Origin: RI-92 sp037384645
GTDB lineage: Bacteria > Pseudomonadota > Gammaproteobacteria > UBA6429 > Thiohalophilaceae
Reading direction: 5' to 3'
DNA length: 34,501 nucleotides
NCBI GenBank assembly: GCA_037384645.1
Contig: JARRNT010000054.1
Span: 1-34,501 of the forward strand
In this document: in pieces, positions 25,817 through 33,874 of the stretch
Layout: every line of letters begins with the position of its first letter
Numbering within the stretch: position 1 is the first letter of the stretch
Position numbers and translations under genes: made by a program
The notes under the pieces: model-generated
Told to the model about the DNA's origin: nothing
Seen by the model: only the letters and a program-made list of their open reading frames with translations
The model's database searches: none

Positions 25817-26326
25817 TCAGGGGAACGGCGGCGTCAACGGTTCAATGCCGTCAAACTCTGCTTGTGGATGATGTTGTTTCACCAGTTCCTGAATTTCATC
25901 AAGGCGCTTGCGCGGGATATCAACCAGGATCAGGATTTGCCCGGCCTTGATCGCCTCTTCGAATTTCTCCAGGCGATGACTCGGCAGTCCAACCCCGACC
26001 AGTGCCGACATCATGCCGCCCACCGTGGCCCCCGCCCCGATCATGGCAAGAATGAGACCGCCACCCACGGCGAGTCCCGCCGGAGGAAAGGCGACAACGA
26101 CAAGGCCTGCCACCAGCCCGGTATACGCACCACCAACCAAACCTTTTTCCAGCGCCGGAATAAAGTCACTTTTTTGCATCAAGGTTGCCTCGGGCAGATC
26201 TTCCAGGGGAATATCATCCCTTGCGATTAGATGGATGTGCTTCTCTTCAACGTGGGATAGCAAGAATTCCTTGACGACCTCGCGGGCGACATCAATGTTC
26301 GGGACTAAAAAATATTCGCGCCTCAT
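25817..26326 (-). CDS. glycine-zipper membrane-associated protein, DUF1269/GSP17M-like
   Basis: 169 residues from the ATG at 26326, which has GGAGGAAGGAG just upstream; the in-frame GTG at 26347 is less likely. Residues about 3-60 form an alpha/beta stretch (YFLVPNIDVAREVVKEFLLSHVEEKHIHLIARD) like the general-stress 17M domain that reads nearby regulators. Residues about 75-130 are two Gly/Ala-rich hydrophobic segments of glycine-zipper type (GLVGGAYTGLVAGLVVVAF, GLILAMIGAGATVGGMM), and the C-terminal part (about 134-155) returns to the alpha/beta fold (FEEAIKAGQILILVDIP). Related proteins are annotated as stress-induced membrane proteins; the function is unknown. It stands alone, converging with cysZ. 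Confidence 0.82.
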   Translation of the reverse strand: MRREYFLVPNIDVAREVVKEFLLSHVEEKHIHLIARDDIPLEDLPEATLMQKSDFIPALEKGLVGGAYTGLVAGLVVVAFPPAGLAVGGGLILAMIGAGATVGGMMSALVGVGLPSHRLEKFEEAIKAGQILILVDIPRKRLDEIQELVKQHHPQAEFDGIEPLTPPFP

Positions 26327-26506
26327 GGGCTCCTTCCTCCTGATCACAAAACAATGGATAACGATTCATACCCTCCATGATCCGCATAGCCTTAGTTGAG
26401 CTCAGGTGAAATATCGATGCATAGACACTGAGAATTTCCAGGCTAGCCAACCCGACAAAAGCAATAGAAGCGTTCAGGTATTGAACCGACTGTTCACATC
26501 CTAACG

Positions 26507-27022
26507 CTATGTCGTTTCCCGTTCCTTGATTCTGATCATTAACAAGCCACTCACGATAGAAAACGCAAATAGATAGAGGCAAAACACCACGGTATAGGCG
26601 CCACCAAAGTAGTGGACCATCAGCGGCAGCAGTGGCAGTTTGATTGCACGACTATAGAGAAACACGGCAGCCAACGAGGCGCGCATCCCTTTCTCACGCA
26701 GGTCTTTCAACAGCGCGTACCAGGCGTAGATCGGCCCACTGGCTAGCACGCCGGCCATCGCAACAATGAGCCAGCCCTTGATGCCCCCTTTCCCGCCAAG
26801 GTGGCGCTTGATCCATGCCGGTTTCAACAGCATGTCTGCCGCCAAGAGCAGCAAAAATACGATGATCAGCACCGGCCAGACGCTGCGCATTGCTTTAACA
26901 AAGAAGTTAAGAGCCTGACCAATGAGTTCGACATTGCTTATCGCAATCACCCCATAGACCGCGACAACCAGCAGCAGGAACAACCAACCTCCCCTCCCGG
27001 ACATTGTGTGTTCATTTGCCAT
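26507..27022 (-). CDS. permease, second half (COG0701/UPF0718-like split permease)
   Basis: 171 residues from the ATG at 27022, which has TAGGG six nt upstream; the in-frame TTG at 27028 is unlikely. Four to five membrane segments are visible (about 11-30, 45-65, 82-105, 118-135, 142-162). AMAGVLASGPIYAWYALLKDLREKGMR and FLYSRAIKLPLLPLMVHYFGG correspond to the second repeat of the UPF0718/ArsP-like permeases, in which two similar halves are normally fused in about 300-340 residues. The gene begins 9 bp after the end of the first-half gene. Together the pair would form one transporter. The substrate is unknown; ArsP relatives export organoarsenicals, but that is not shown here. Confidence 0.82.
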   Translation of the reverse strand: MANEHTMSGRGGWLFLLLVVAVYGVIAISNVELIGQALNFFVKAMRSVWPVLIIVFLLLLAADMLLKPAWIKRHLGGKGGIKGWLIVAMAGVLASGPIYAWYALLKDLREKGMRASLAAVFLYSRAIKLPLLPLMVHYFGGAYTVVFCLYLFAFSIVSGLLMIRIKERETT

Positions 27023-27030
27023 GGGCAACC

Positions 27031-27459
27031 CTAGCTGATAACTCGCAAGGTATATTCGGTCAGAAACGCTATCGCGATGGCGCTAAAGAAACAAATCGTG
27101 TTGCGATAGATCGCAAAACGCGTCCCCAGCAACAAGGCTTCGGCGGGCAGTTGTACCACGCCGACCGTAACCCAACTTACCAGGAAGGCGGTGACAGCAA
27201 TCAGACTCACGCCGCCTTTGAGCAACTCACCGGCCAGCAAATAACTCGCCAACGGGTGGCCAGCCGCCACGCCGCCGACGAAGGCGCCCATCACGGCATC
27301 CAGCACAGCATTACCAGCAAACCAATCCGCGGTTACTTGCCCCGGTAACAGCTTGACGACCAGACTACTCAACAACAGCATGCCAATGATAATTGGTAGC
27401 AGATTGACAAAGGTCCGCACTGTCTTAATGAGGCTCTTTCTCAATTGAGGTACGTACAT
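27031..27459 (-). CDS. permease, first half (COG0701/UPF0718-like split permease)
   Basis: 142 residues with four hydrophobic segments (about 20-40, 48-68, 78-100, 118-138). GAFVGGVAAGHPLASYLLAGELLKGG (about 58-83) and SWVTVGVVQLPAEALLLG are characteristic of the first repeat of this permease family: the conserved gly-rich loop plus LLKGG. The length is half that of a fused member. It is immediately upstream of the second-half gene and divergent from the MBL-fold gene at 27625. The short spacing implies co-translation of the two halves. Confidence 0.82.
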   Translation of the reverse strand: MYVPQLRKSLIKTVRTFVNLLPIIIGMLLLSSLVVKLLPGQVTADWFAGNAVLDAVMGAFVGGVAAGHPLASYLLAGELLKGGVSLIAVTAFLVSWVTVGVVQLPAEALLLGTRFAIYRNTICFFSAIAIAFLTEYTLRVIS

Positions 27460-27624
27460 ATACTTACCTTCGGCGCGCCAGTTTGTGGACTAAAATGGAA
27501 AGGTGGTAGCAACAAGATAACACAATATCTTCCGTCCCCCGCGACCCGGAACGTCATGGATATCCTCTTCAGCTGTCCGGGAGATACAGGGGGTTTGACA
27601 ATACGACCACAGTTGGCGTATGCC

Positions 27625-28464
27625 ATGTATGCATTCAACCGGATTACCGTGACGCTTCTGCTCTCTGGATGGTTTCTATTGACGACACAACACATAGCAG
27701 CAGCGGGTGAAATGAAGAAGGCCGAGCCGGATCAAGTCAGGATCCATGTCATCTTCAATAACGTACCCTTCAAGGCAGGCCTGAAAACCGGCTGGGGTTT
27801 TGCCTGTCTGATTGAAGGCCTGAACAGAACCATTCTGTTTGATACTGGCGGCAACGGCGATATTCTGCTCAACAATATGCAACAACTTGGCCTCGATCCC
27901 AACATGGTTGATGTCGTCGTGCTGTCCCACATTCATGGTGACCACACCGGTGGGCTCGGCGCGTTTCTGGCGCGTAACCACAATGTTATCGTGTATATGC
28001 CCGAATCATTCTCGATGGCATTCCAGCAAGACGTGAAGCGCCTTGGCGCAAGGGTGGAAACCGTCTCGAAGCCGCAACAGTTATTTGATAGCGTCTATAC
28101 CACCGGCGAGATGGGTGATGCCACCCGGGAACAGGCGCTGATCGTGGACACGTCACAAGGGCTGATTGTCATCACCGGCTGCGCGCATCCCAATGTCGCC
28201 GACGTGGTGGAGCGCGCAACAGCGTATCGGGGCAAGCACGTGATTTTACTGATGGGCGGTTTTCACCTGGGTGGCAGCAGTGAATCTGCCATTCACAAGA
28301 TAATCAAGCGACTGAAAGCCCTCGGCGTCAGGAAAGTCGCGCCCAGTCATTGCACCGGCGACACTGCCATGCAGCTGTTTCGCGAAGCCTGGAAAAAAGA
28401 TTTCATTGCAGGCGGTCTGGGTGCCGTCATCGATGTAGCCGGGAAACTACCCAAAGGAGAATGA
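27625..28464 (+). CDS. exported MBL-fold metallohydrolase (COG1237-like)
   Basis: 279 residues from the ATG at 27625, selected because it gives a normal signal peptide (about 1-27, MYAFNRITVTLLLSGWFLL, then AAA). Longer frames up to 27445 run into the promoter region and antisense to the permease gene. The metal site is complete: HIHGDH (102-107), H188 in TGCAHPN and H214 in GGFH, with a further His in APSHCTGD near 255. The fold and the TGCAHPN signature match the family annotated as a dihydropterin-methyl-aminobenzene-phosphate synthase-like MBL, found mainly in methanogens and anaerobes; an in vivo substrate is not known. The stop overlaps the next gene (ATGA). A TTGACA at 27595-27600 is a possible -35. 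Confidence 0.86.
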   Translation: MYAFNRITVTLLLSGWFLLTTQHIAAAGEMKKAEPDQVRIHVIFNNVPFKAGLKTGWGFACLIEGLNRTILFDTGGNGDILLNNMQQLGLDPNMVDVVVLSHIHGDHTGGLGAFLARNHNVIVYMPESFSMAFQQDVKRLGARVETVSKPQQLFDSVYTTGEMGDATREQALIVDTSQGLIVITGCAHPNVADVVERATAYRGKHVILLMGGFHLGGSSESAIHKIIKRLKALGVRKVAPSHCTGDTAMQLFREAWKKDFIAGGLGAVIDVAGKLPKGE

Positions 28465-28685
28465 CGCATGCCAGCGCACAGCGCAGACATAACATGGGCG
28501 CCGGCGGCTTCTGTATTTGTCCAAAGTGCGGTGAAAAGAGTCCTCATCGCAACCGCACCCCCTGCCAGGAAGAAAAATGCCCCCGCTGTGGGGCGAAAAT
28601 GCTGCGTGAAGGCTCTTACCACCATCAGCTATTCCTGGAGAAACAGGCAAAGAAACAGCACAAACCACCGGAATCTTCCAAATAA
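28461..28685 (+). CDS. small zinc-ribbon protein coupled to the MBL hydrolase
   Basis: 74 residues starting in the ATGA overlap with the MBL gene, after AAAGGAG. A zinc ribbon is clear: CPKCGEKSPHRNRTPC then CPRCGAKM, that is CxxC with a second CxxC about 17 residues later. The rest is short and basic (EKQAKKQHKPPESSK). Comparable small ribbon proteins (FCVCPKCG, PHxRG, CPRCG pattern) accompany NifX-like and MBL-fold genes in anaerobes. It could be a metal- or nucleic-acid-binding partner. The spacing from AAGGAG to ATG is tight, so coupling probably drives initiation. An alternative ATG is at 28494. Confidence 0.8.
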   Translation: MTHASAQRRHNMGAGGFCICPKCGEKSPHRNRTPCQEEKCPRCGAKMLREGSYHHQLFLEKQAKKQHKPPESSK

Positions 28686-28750
28686 GGATTTTGCTTCGGT
28701 GTTACACATAGAGCGAACAATGCCCGTCCGCCCGCACGGAGAAACCTAAT

Positions 28751-29752
28751 ATGACGTCAATCCTGGAAAAAGGTGGTGGCACTTTCACAGGTATCAAGCT
28801 GTTACTGTGCGAGAATCCACTGCCACCGCTCGAGGAGGCGATTGCCGCGGCACAGGCCGAAGTACCCCGTAGCAATTACTACACCGAACCTTTTTCCGAA
28901 CCGCTGCGTCGGTTCATAGCCAGTAATATCGGGGTACCGGAGCAGTTGGTGCACATCAACGCCGGCTCGGAGTTGATCCTGCGCCAGTTGTTCCAGCGCC
29001 TGGGCCGGCAAGTGCATTTACTCACACCCACTTATCCGCTGTTTCCGGAGATCGCACAGCGCTATACCGAGACCCGGCTGCTGCCGGAAAACGACTTCGC
29101 ATTTGATCTGGCGAATCTGGATATCCCAGCCGGCACCACACTGGCCGTGATCGTCAATCCCAATAATCCCAACGGCGGCAGTTTCGACATGGCGCCCCTG
29201 CCCGAACTATTGCGCCGTCATCCACACACGCATTTTCTGGTGGATGAAGCCTTCATCGGTCTCGCCGGTGACTCGGTCGCGCACCTCGTGCCCGACTACC
29301 CCAACCTGCTGGTCACGCGCACCCTGTCCAAGGCGCACAGCCTGGCAGGGTTTCGCGTCGGCTACGCGATCCTGCCCGAGGACCTGGCCAATGATCTCAA
29401 CACGCATAACGATGCCTACCCACTGGCGCGTCCCAGCCAGGCCGCGGCACTGGCCACTTTGCAACACGAGGACAAGATCCGCACGCGTGCTAGGCAACTG
29501 CACCAGTGGACCGAAGCGCTTGCCCATGAACTGCGCGCACTGGGCGTGCGCACCTATCCGACCCGCACCTATTTCTTTCTCGCCGACTTCTCGCCGCATG
29601 ATGCGGCCGAGCTGGCCGACAAGCTGCGACAACGCGGCATTTTTATCAAGCCGTTGAATGATCCCGTACTCGGTCCGGGTTTCATGCGCGTGACCACCGC
29701 GCTGCCCGAGGACAATGCGCGCGTGGTGCAGGCCCTGCAGGAGCTGTTATGA
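28751..29752 (+). CDS. HisC-like class I/II aminotransferase
   Basis: 333 residues of fold-type I PLP enzyme. NPNNPNGG (136-143), VDEAF (164-168, D165 contacts the PLP pyridine N), and the Schiff-base lysine K194 in RTLSKAHSLAGFRVGYA are all present. The C-terminal part has RTYPTRTYFFLADF and GFMRVTTALPEDN with the conserved Arg. The closest groups are histidinol-phosphate aminotransferase and CobD-type threonine-phosphate decarboxylase. No his or cob genes are nearby, so the physiological substrate is open. The end overlaps the next gene by 4 bp (ATGA). A GGAG lies about 9 nt before the start. Confidence 0.85.
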   Translation: MTSILEKGGGTFTGIKLLLCENPLPPLEEAIAAAQAEVPRSNYYTEPFSEPLRRFIASNIGVPEQLVHINAGSELILRQLFQRLGRQVHLLTPTYPLFPEIAQRYTETRLLPENDFAFDLANLDIPAGTTLAVIVNPNNPNGGSFDMAPLPELLRRHPHTHFLVDEAFIGLAGDSVAHLVPDYPNLLVTRTLSKAHSLAGFRVGYAILPEDLANDLNTHNDAYPLARPSQAAALATLQHEDKIRTRARQLHQWTEALAHELRALGVRTYPTRTYFFLADFSPHDAAELADKLRQRGIFIKPLNDPVLGPGFMRVTTALPEDNARVVQALQELL

Positions 29753-30393
29753 ACATGCCGCGGTCTGCGCCATTCGAAACCTATCACCAACGTTATGATA
29801 ATTGGTTCGTGCGTCACGCCGCCGCGTATCATTCAGAACTGCTGGCGGTGCGCGCGCAGTTGCCGTGGGACGGACTGGGCTTGTCCATTGGCGTCGGCAG
29901 CGGGCGGTTCGCCGCGCCTATGGGCATCCAGATCGGCATCGACCCGGCGCACGAGATGTTAGGCTATGCGGCACGACGCGGCATCAACAGTGTACAGGCC
30001 GTTGCCGAGGCGCTGCCGTTTGCAACACATAGTTTTGCACGCGCCCTGTGCGTGACCACGATCTGCTTCGTTGACGATGCCGGCGCCATGCTGCGTGAAG
30101 CGTATCGCGTTCTGCAACCCGGTGGCGTGCTGGTGATCGGCTTTATTGATCGCACCAGTCAACTCGGGCAACACTACCTCGCACATCAGGCCGAGAATGT
30201 ATTCTATCGCGATGCCACTTTCTTCTCGGCCGCCGAAGTGGAACAGTTATTAGGCGACACGGGATTCACCACCCCGGTCTGGGTACAGACGCTGACGAAG
30301 TCACTGGAAGAGACCCGCGAAATCGAGACTTTACTCCCTGGCTTCGGTCAGGGGGCATTTGTCGTCGTCAGGGTGCAGCGCCCGGCACCATGA
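29749..30393 (+). CDS. class I SAM-dependent methyltransferase
   Basis: 214 residues, Methyltransf_11/UbiE-like Rossmann fold. Motif I is LSIGVGSGRFAAP (about 45-57), then GIDPAHEMLGYAARRG (motif II), AVAEALPFATHSFARALCVTT (motif post-II), and MLREAYRVLQPGGVLVIGF (motif III). The remaining C-terminal segment has HYLAHQAENVFYRDATFFSAAEV. The small-molecule substrate is unknown. The 4-bp overlap with the aminotransferase gene means the two are translated together and probably act on one compound. Confidence 0.88.
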   Translation: MNMPRSAPFETYHQRYDNWFVRHAAAYHSELLAVRAQLPWDGLGLSIGVGSGRFAAPMGIQIGIDPAHEMLGYAARRGINSVQAVAEALPFATHSFARALCVTTICFVDDAGAMLREAYRVLQPGGVLVIGFIDRTSQLGQHYLAHQAENVFYRDATFFSAAEVEQLLGDTGFTTPVWVQTLTKSLEETREIETLLPGFGQGAFVVVRVQRPAP

Positions 30394-30417
30394 CTTTAAG
30401 GCACCGGAGATAAAAAC

Positions 30418-31146
30418 ATGGATAATAATTTCTGGACGGCGTTTGGTGCCAGTATGCTGGCAGCACTGGTGACGGGCATCGGAATTTATACCATCCGCCA
30501 CTTCGAGGCCTGGGGCCGCAAGTACAGCATCTATTTCGTGTGCTTTGCTGCCGGCGTGCTAATCTCGGTGTCCTTCCTGCACATTATTCCCAAGTCTTTC
30601 GAGATGAGTCCTCATGCACCGATGTATCTGCTCGGCGGTTTCTTGCTACTGCATCTTTTCAACCGCTTCATTACTGCCTTCGTCTGTGAACGCGGCACCC
30701 ATCCAAGCTATGGCATCGGTCTGATCCCCATGGTCGGCATCGGCTTTCATTCCTTCATTGATGGTGTCGTGTATTCCATTACATTTACCGTCAGCATTTT
30801 CACCGGGGTGCTCGCCACGAGCGGCATGGTGTTGCATGAGTTCCCGGAAGGCATCATTACTTATTTGCTGTTATTGCGCGGGGGCTTTACGGAAAAAACA
30901 TCACTGATCCTTGCCATCATCGCCGCCTCGATTTCCACGCCACTGGGCATGCTGGTGTCATGGCCCTACATCAGCCGAATTGACAAGCCACTGCTTGGCA
31001 CCCTGCTGTCACTGTCGGCGGGGGCGCTGGTCTACGTGGGTGCCACGCACCTGTTACCGCAGGCGGAGAAGGAACATCGTAAGTACAGTCTGCTTGCGCT
31101 GGGCGCGGGGATTCTGGTGGCCGTACTCATCGTGCTATCCAAATAA
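30418..31146 (+). CDS. ZIP-family metal transporter
   Basis: 242 residues, about eight membrane segments. The ZIP metal-site motifs are H111-S-F-I-D-G and H140-E-F-P-E-G on the paired helices IV and V. There is no long His-rich loop. It likely moves Zn2+ or another divalent cation into the cytoplasm; substrate specificity is unclear because the first motif has Asp at the last metal position. GGAG sits 9 nt before the ATG. It follows the aminotransferase-methyltransferase pair by 24 bp on the same strand and faces another ZIP gene of different subtype. Confidence 0.88.
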   Translation: MDNNFWTAFGASMLAALVTGIGIYTIRHFEAWGRKYSIYFVCFAAGVLISVSFLHIIPKSFEMSPHAPMYLLGGFLLLHLFNRFITAFVCERGTHPSYGIGLIPMVGIGFHSFIDGVVYSITFTVSIFTGVLATSGMVLHEFPEGIITYLLLLRGGFTEKTSLILAIIAASISTPLGMLVSWPYISRIDKPLLGTLLSLSAGALVYVGATHLLPQAEKEHRKYSLLALGAGILVAVLIVLSK

Positions 31147-31207
31147 GTGACCCTCAAACGAGGAATACTGCAAGGACCTGGCGCAATTCGAGTAATCCGA
31201 CAGGTGT

Positions 31208-31966
31208 TCACTCTGGAATGAATGCCGCCAGCAGGACATAAATCAGCACGCTGAACAGTGCACCCAGCGCAAACAGGCGGATCTTCTGATAACGACGGGC
31301 CATGGGTAGTAGTTCGTGCACGGCGACGAAGACCATGGCCCCGGCAGCAAAGGCCATGAACAGGGAGTTGAACTTCGGATGCAAGTGAACGGCGACGAGT
31401 CCGATGAGGGCGCCTACGGGTTCGGCCAGCCCGGACAGAAATGCGACCAGGTACAAAAACCGTTTGCGCCTGACCATCACAATGGGCGCCGCCATGGCGA
31501 ATTCTTCGGGAATGTTGTGGATGGCAATGGCCAGTGCCACCAGCACACCCAGGGATGGCGAGGCGATATAGGCATTGGCCATGGCGAAACCCTCAGGCAC
31601 GTCATGCAGGATCAGGCCGAAAGCGACCAGGTAAGCGGTTCTCAGCATCGTATTGGGAAACACGCCGGCTTCTTTCACCAGGTGCGTATGCGGGATGACC
31701 CAATGCAATACCGCCACGATCAGCATACCCAGTATAAAGGCTACCAGGGTCGTGCCCATGCCTGCTTCGCCGACGGCCTCCGGTATCAGTTCCAGTAACG
31801 ACACCAGCAGCATAATCCCGGCGGAGAACCCTATCCCGATGGCGATAGCTCGCGCGTTTTTACCCAGATAGATGGCAAGTGCAACGCCCACCATGGTGGT
31901 AATTACGGAGAGCAATGCCAGCAGCAGCACCGCGAGCCAGGTTGTCGAGGCGAGTATCGTGGTCAT
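31208..31966 (-). CDS. ZIP-family metal transporter, ZupT-like subtype
   Basis: 252 residues, about eight membrane segments. The metal-site motifs are HDVPEG (121-126) and HNIPEE (150-155), the ZupT/GufA type, which differ clearly from those of the neighbour at 30418. The ATG lies 2 bp after the stop of the psd remnant (TGAGCATG) and lacks its own Shine-Dalgarno, so translation may depend on ribosomes finishing the remnant. It converges on the first ZIP gene with 61 bp between stops. It probably imports divalent metals such as Zn2+, Fe2+ or Mn2+. Confidence 0.9.
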   Translation of the reverse strand: MTTILASTTWLAVLLLALLSVITTMVGVALAIYLGKNARAIAIGIGFSAGIMLLVSLLELIPEAVGEAGMGTTLVAFILGMLIVAVLHWVIPHTHLVKEAGVFPNTMLRTAYLVAFGLILHDVPEGFAMANAYIASPSLGVLVALAIAIHNIPEEFAMAAPIVMVRRKRFLYLVAFLSGLAEPVGALIGLVAVHLHPKFNSLFMAFAAGAMVFVAVHELLPMARRYQKIRLFALGALFSVLIYVLLAAFIPE

Positions 31967-31968
31967 GC

Positions 31969-32196
31969 TCAGTGTTCGGGCCGCAGCAAGCAGGTAAAGA
32001 ACTGATTGAAGTTTGGGTAGGCTTCTGGATCAGGCTCCAGGGCCTCTGCCATGTCCACGTGATAGTGCCGGATAAGCCAACGGGTGAAGGTCCTGCGCAA
32101 CGGGAAGCGCGGACAGCGGGTGCCCCACCGCACCGCACGTGACAGGGCGTGGTGCGGTAGCAGGCTCAGCAGTGTGTGTTTGAACCAATGCGTCAT
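31969..32196 (-). pseudogene. truncated phosphatidylserine decarboxylase (psd) remnant
   Basis: 75 residues from the ATG at 32196 (an upstream in-frame ATG at 32220 exists). The sequence matches the N-terminus of Psd: LLPHHALSRAVRWGTR, then RRTFTRWLIRHYHVDMAEAL, and EPDPEAYPNFNQFF (about 58-71), the first conserved block. It ends in a stop directly after FFTCLLRPEH, where functional Psd continues (normally LKPGARPI) with the catalytic domain and the LGST self-cleavage motif; neither is in the window. It is therefore a remnant, perhaps kept because its ribosome drop-off feeds the ZIP gene 2 bp downstream. Confidence 0.85.
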
Positions 32197-32278
32197 GGCA
32201 TCCTCGGTATCCCAGGCCATTGATCATTGCAGAAAAAGTAGCTTAAGTCTTTTTATACCCATGGACTGGAGGAATAAA

Positions 32279-33094
32279 ATGGTTACCCGTCATGCCAAGA
32301 AGATCAAGCTATACGGATTCAACAATCTGGCCAAGAGCCTAAGCTACAACATCTACGACATCTGCTATGCCAGGACCGAGCAGCACCGGGCCGAGTACAT
32401 CGAATACATCGACGAGGCCTACAACGCCGAACGCCTGACCGAGATCCTGACCACAGTGGCCGAGCTGATCGGCGCCAACATCCTCGATATCTCACGCCAG
32501 GACTACGACCCGCAGGGTGCCAGTGTGGTCATGCTGATTTCCGAGGAACCGGTCGTATCCGAGCGGCTCTCGCGTGACAAGGCCGAACACCCCGGACCAT
32601 TGCCCGAGACGGTGCTCGCGCATCTAGACAAAAGCCACATCACAGTACACACCTATCCGGAAAGCCACCCCGAGGGCAGCATCAGCACCTTTCGCGTCGA
32701 CATCGACGTCTCAACCTGCGGCCGTATCTCGCCGCTGCGCGCCTTGAATTATCTGATCCACAGCCTCGAGTCGGATATCGTGATCCTGGACTACCGGGTG
32801 CGCGGTTTCACGCGCGACGTGCGCGGCAAGAAGCATTTCATCGATCACGACATCACGTCTATCCAGAATTTCATTTCTCGGGATGTCATCAATCGCTACG
32901 GCATGGTTGACGTGAACGTCTACCAGGAAAATATGTTCCACACCAAGATGCTGATCAAGGACTTTGACCTGGACAACTATCTGTTCGGACTGGGCCGGGA
33001 TGACTATACCCCCCGTGAGCTGCGCGATATTGAACGGCGGCTGAAACAGGAGATGGCTGAGATCTATAACGGGCGAAACCTGCCCAGGCGCTAG
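32279..33094 (+). CDS. speD: S-adenosylmethionine decarboxylase proenzyme, E. coli type
   Basis: 271 residues from the ATG at 32279, which has GGAGG (32268-32272) 6 nt upstream. The sequence follows the 264-residue enterobacterial SpeD throughout: IKLYGFNNLAKSLSYNIYDI at the start, TEHPGPLPE-like segment, then the self-cleavage site LDKSHITVHTYPES. Cleavage between K118 and S119 makes the alpha-chain pyruvoyl group from S119. C-terminal VNVYQENMFHTKMLIKDFDL and EIYNGRNLP are also conserved. It supplies decarboxylated SAM for spermidine. SpeE, its usual partner, is not in the window. It is divergent from the psd remnant. Confidence 0.97.
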   Translation: MVTRHAKKIKLYGFNNLAKSLSYNIYDICYARTEQHRAEYIEYIDEAYNAERLTEILTTVAELIGANILDISRQDYDPQGASVVMLISEEPVVSERLSRDKAEHPGPLPETVLAHLDKSHITVHTYPESHPEGSISTFRVDIDVSTCGRISPLRALNYLIHSLESDIVILDYRVRGFTRDVRGKKHFIDHDITSIQNFISRDVINRYGMVDVNVYQENMFHTKMLIKDFDLDNYLFGLGRDDYTPRELRDIERRLKQEMAEIYNGRNLPRR

Positions 33095-33139
33095 AGTCAC
33101 GACGAGACAGAGATTTTCGGGCAAGGACAAATACCTGAT

Positions 33140-33448
33140 TCAGCTAGTAATCTCTTTGGCAGCCTGCGCGGCGACACCATTTTGCTCGACGTACTCGATA
33201 TTACGTTCTCGCAGCTCAGCTGAAAATTTGTGGCCAAAACGGCCCGCTATTACCTTCGTTACATGCAATTTATCCAACATATTTGCCACGTCCGGCCCCA
33301 CATGATGACTATTGCCGGCATAAGGATTCGCCAGGATTTCACTCAGCCGACCTTTGGCATCATAAATATGGAAAAACAGGGAGCGTGCGCCCTGATGACT
33401 GATTTCAGCAGCAGGATCGTTATATTCCGTGGCAATGGCGATCTTCAT
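33140..33448 (-). CDS. NifX/NifB-family (dinitrogenase iron-molybdenum cofactor domain) protein
   Basis: 102 residues from the ATG at 33448, which has GAGG 6 nt upstream; the in-frame TTG at 33454 is unlikely. It is a single ribonuclease H-like Nitro_FeMo-Co domain: MKIAIATEYNDPAAEISHQG, ARSLFFHIYDAKG, NPYAGNSHHVGPDVANML and VTKVIAGRFGHKFSAELRE. This domain binds cluster precursors in NifX and NifY, but stand-alone copies occur widely in bacteria that do not fix nitrogen. No nif genes are present in the window, so involvement in FeMo-co is not implied. A separate, unrecognised gene at 33587 lies upstream on the same strand. Confidence 0.88.
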   Translation of the reverse strand: MKIAIATEYNDPAAEISHQGARSLFFHIYDAKGRLSEILANPYAGNSHHVGPDVANMLDKLHVTKVIAGRFGHKFSAELRERNIEYVEQNGVAAQAAKEITS

Positions 33449-33586
33449 GTCCAACCTCGTGATGATGCGCGATGAAACTTGATACGAAGATATCCTGCCG
33501 TGCAGATGACATCATTCAATATCTCGCGTCCGCAACCGTCACCTGCCTCATTCAAACTCTGCATGCAATGCCTGTTCATGAACCAC

Positions 33587-33874
33587 CTACACACCTTCCT
33601 GCTTCGTTGGCGGGCTGTGTTCTACGTCGTAACCATCGGCTAGCTCATCAAGGACCGATAATACCCGCGCCAGTATTGAAGGCTCGCCACCGTTCATCCC
33701 TTCTTCCTCGGCAACGGCAAGCTCACTGGCATCATAGGCCCAGCGGCGCAATAACTCGATTTTCTGTGCCTGCGTTAGCCCCGCGTGATCGCGCAGCGCT
33801 TCCGGGCTGGCAAATGATGATCCGGGATCGAGCCTGGCTTGCTCAAGGTTGATTTCATCGGTGCTATCAGTCAT
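33587..33874 (-). CDS. conserved hypothetical protein
   Basis: 95 residues, not assigned to a function. It is soluble and acidic overall. The middle (about 20-62) has the pattern FASPEALRDHAGLTQAQKIELLRRWAYDASELAVAEEEGM, which looks conserved (a short helix-turn-helix-like stretch followed by an RRW.YDA.EL signature found in small gammaproteobacterial proteins). The ends are low-complexity or charged. It is 138 bp upstream of the NifX-like gene on the same strand. GGAG lies about 9 nt before the ATG. Confidence 0.72.
   Translation of the reverse strand: MTDSTDEINLEQARLDPGSSFASPEALRDHAGLTQAQKIELLRRWAYDASELAVAEEEGMNGGEPSILARVLSVLDELADGYDVEHSPPTKQEGV

Noticed and set aside
26292..26582. 96-codon minus-strand open frame between the second-half permease and the glycine-zipper protein
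   Set aside because: About a quarter of it overlaps the permease gene in another frame and its end overlaps the next gene; no motif, though the 26348-26506 gap itself is open in this frame.
32720..33130. possible missing remainder of Psd near the psd remnant
   Set aside because: No frame in the window contains the Psd catalytic domain or its LGST cleavage site; this stretch is SpeD coding sequence.
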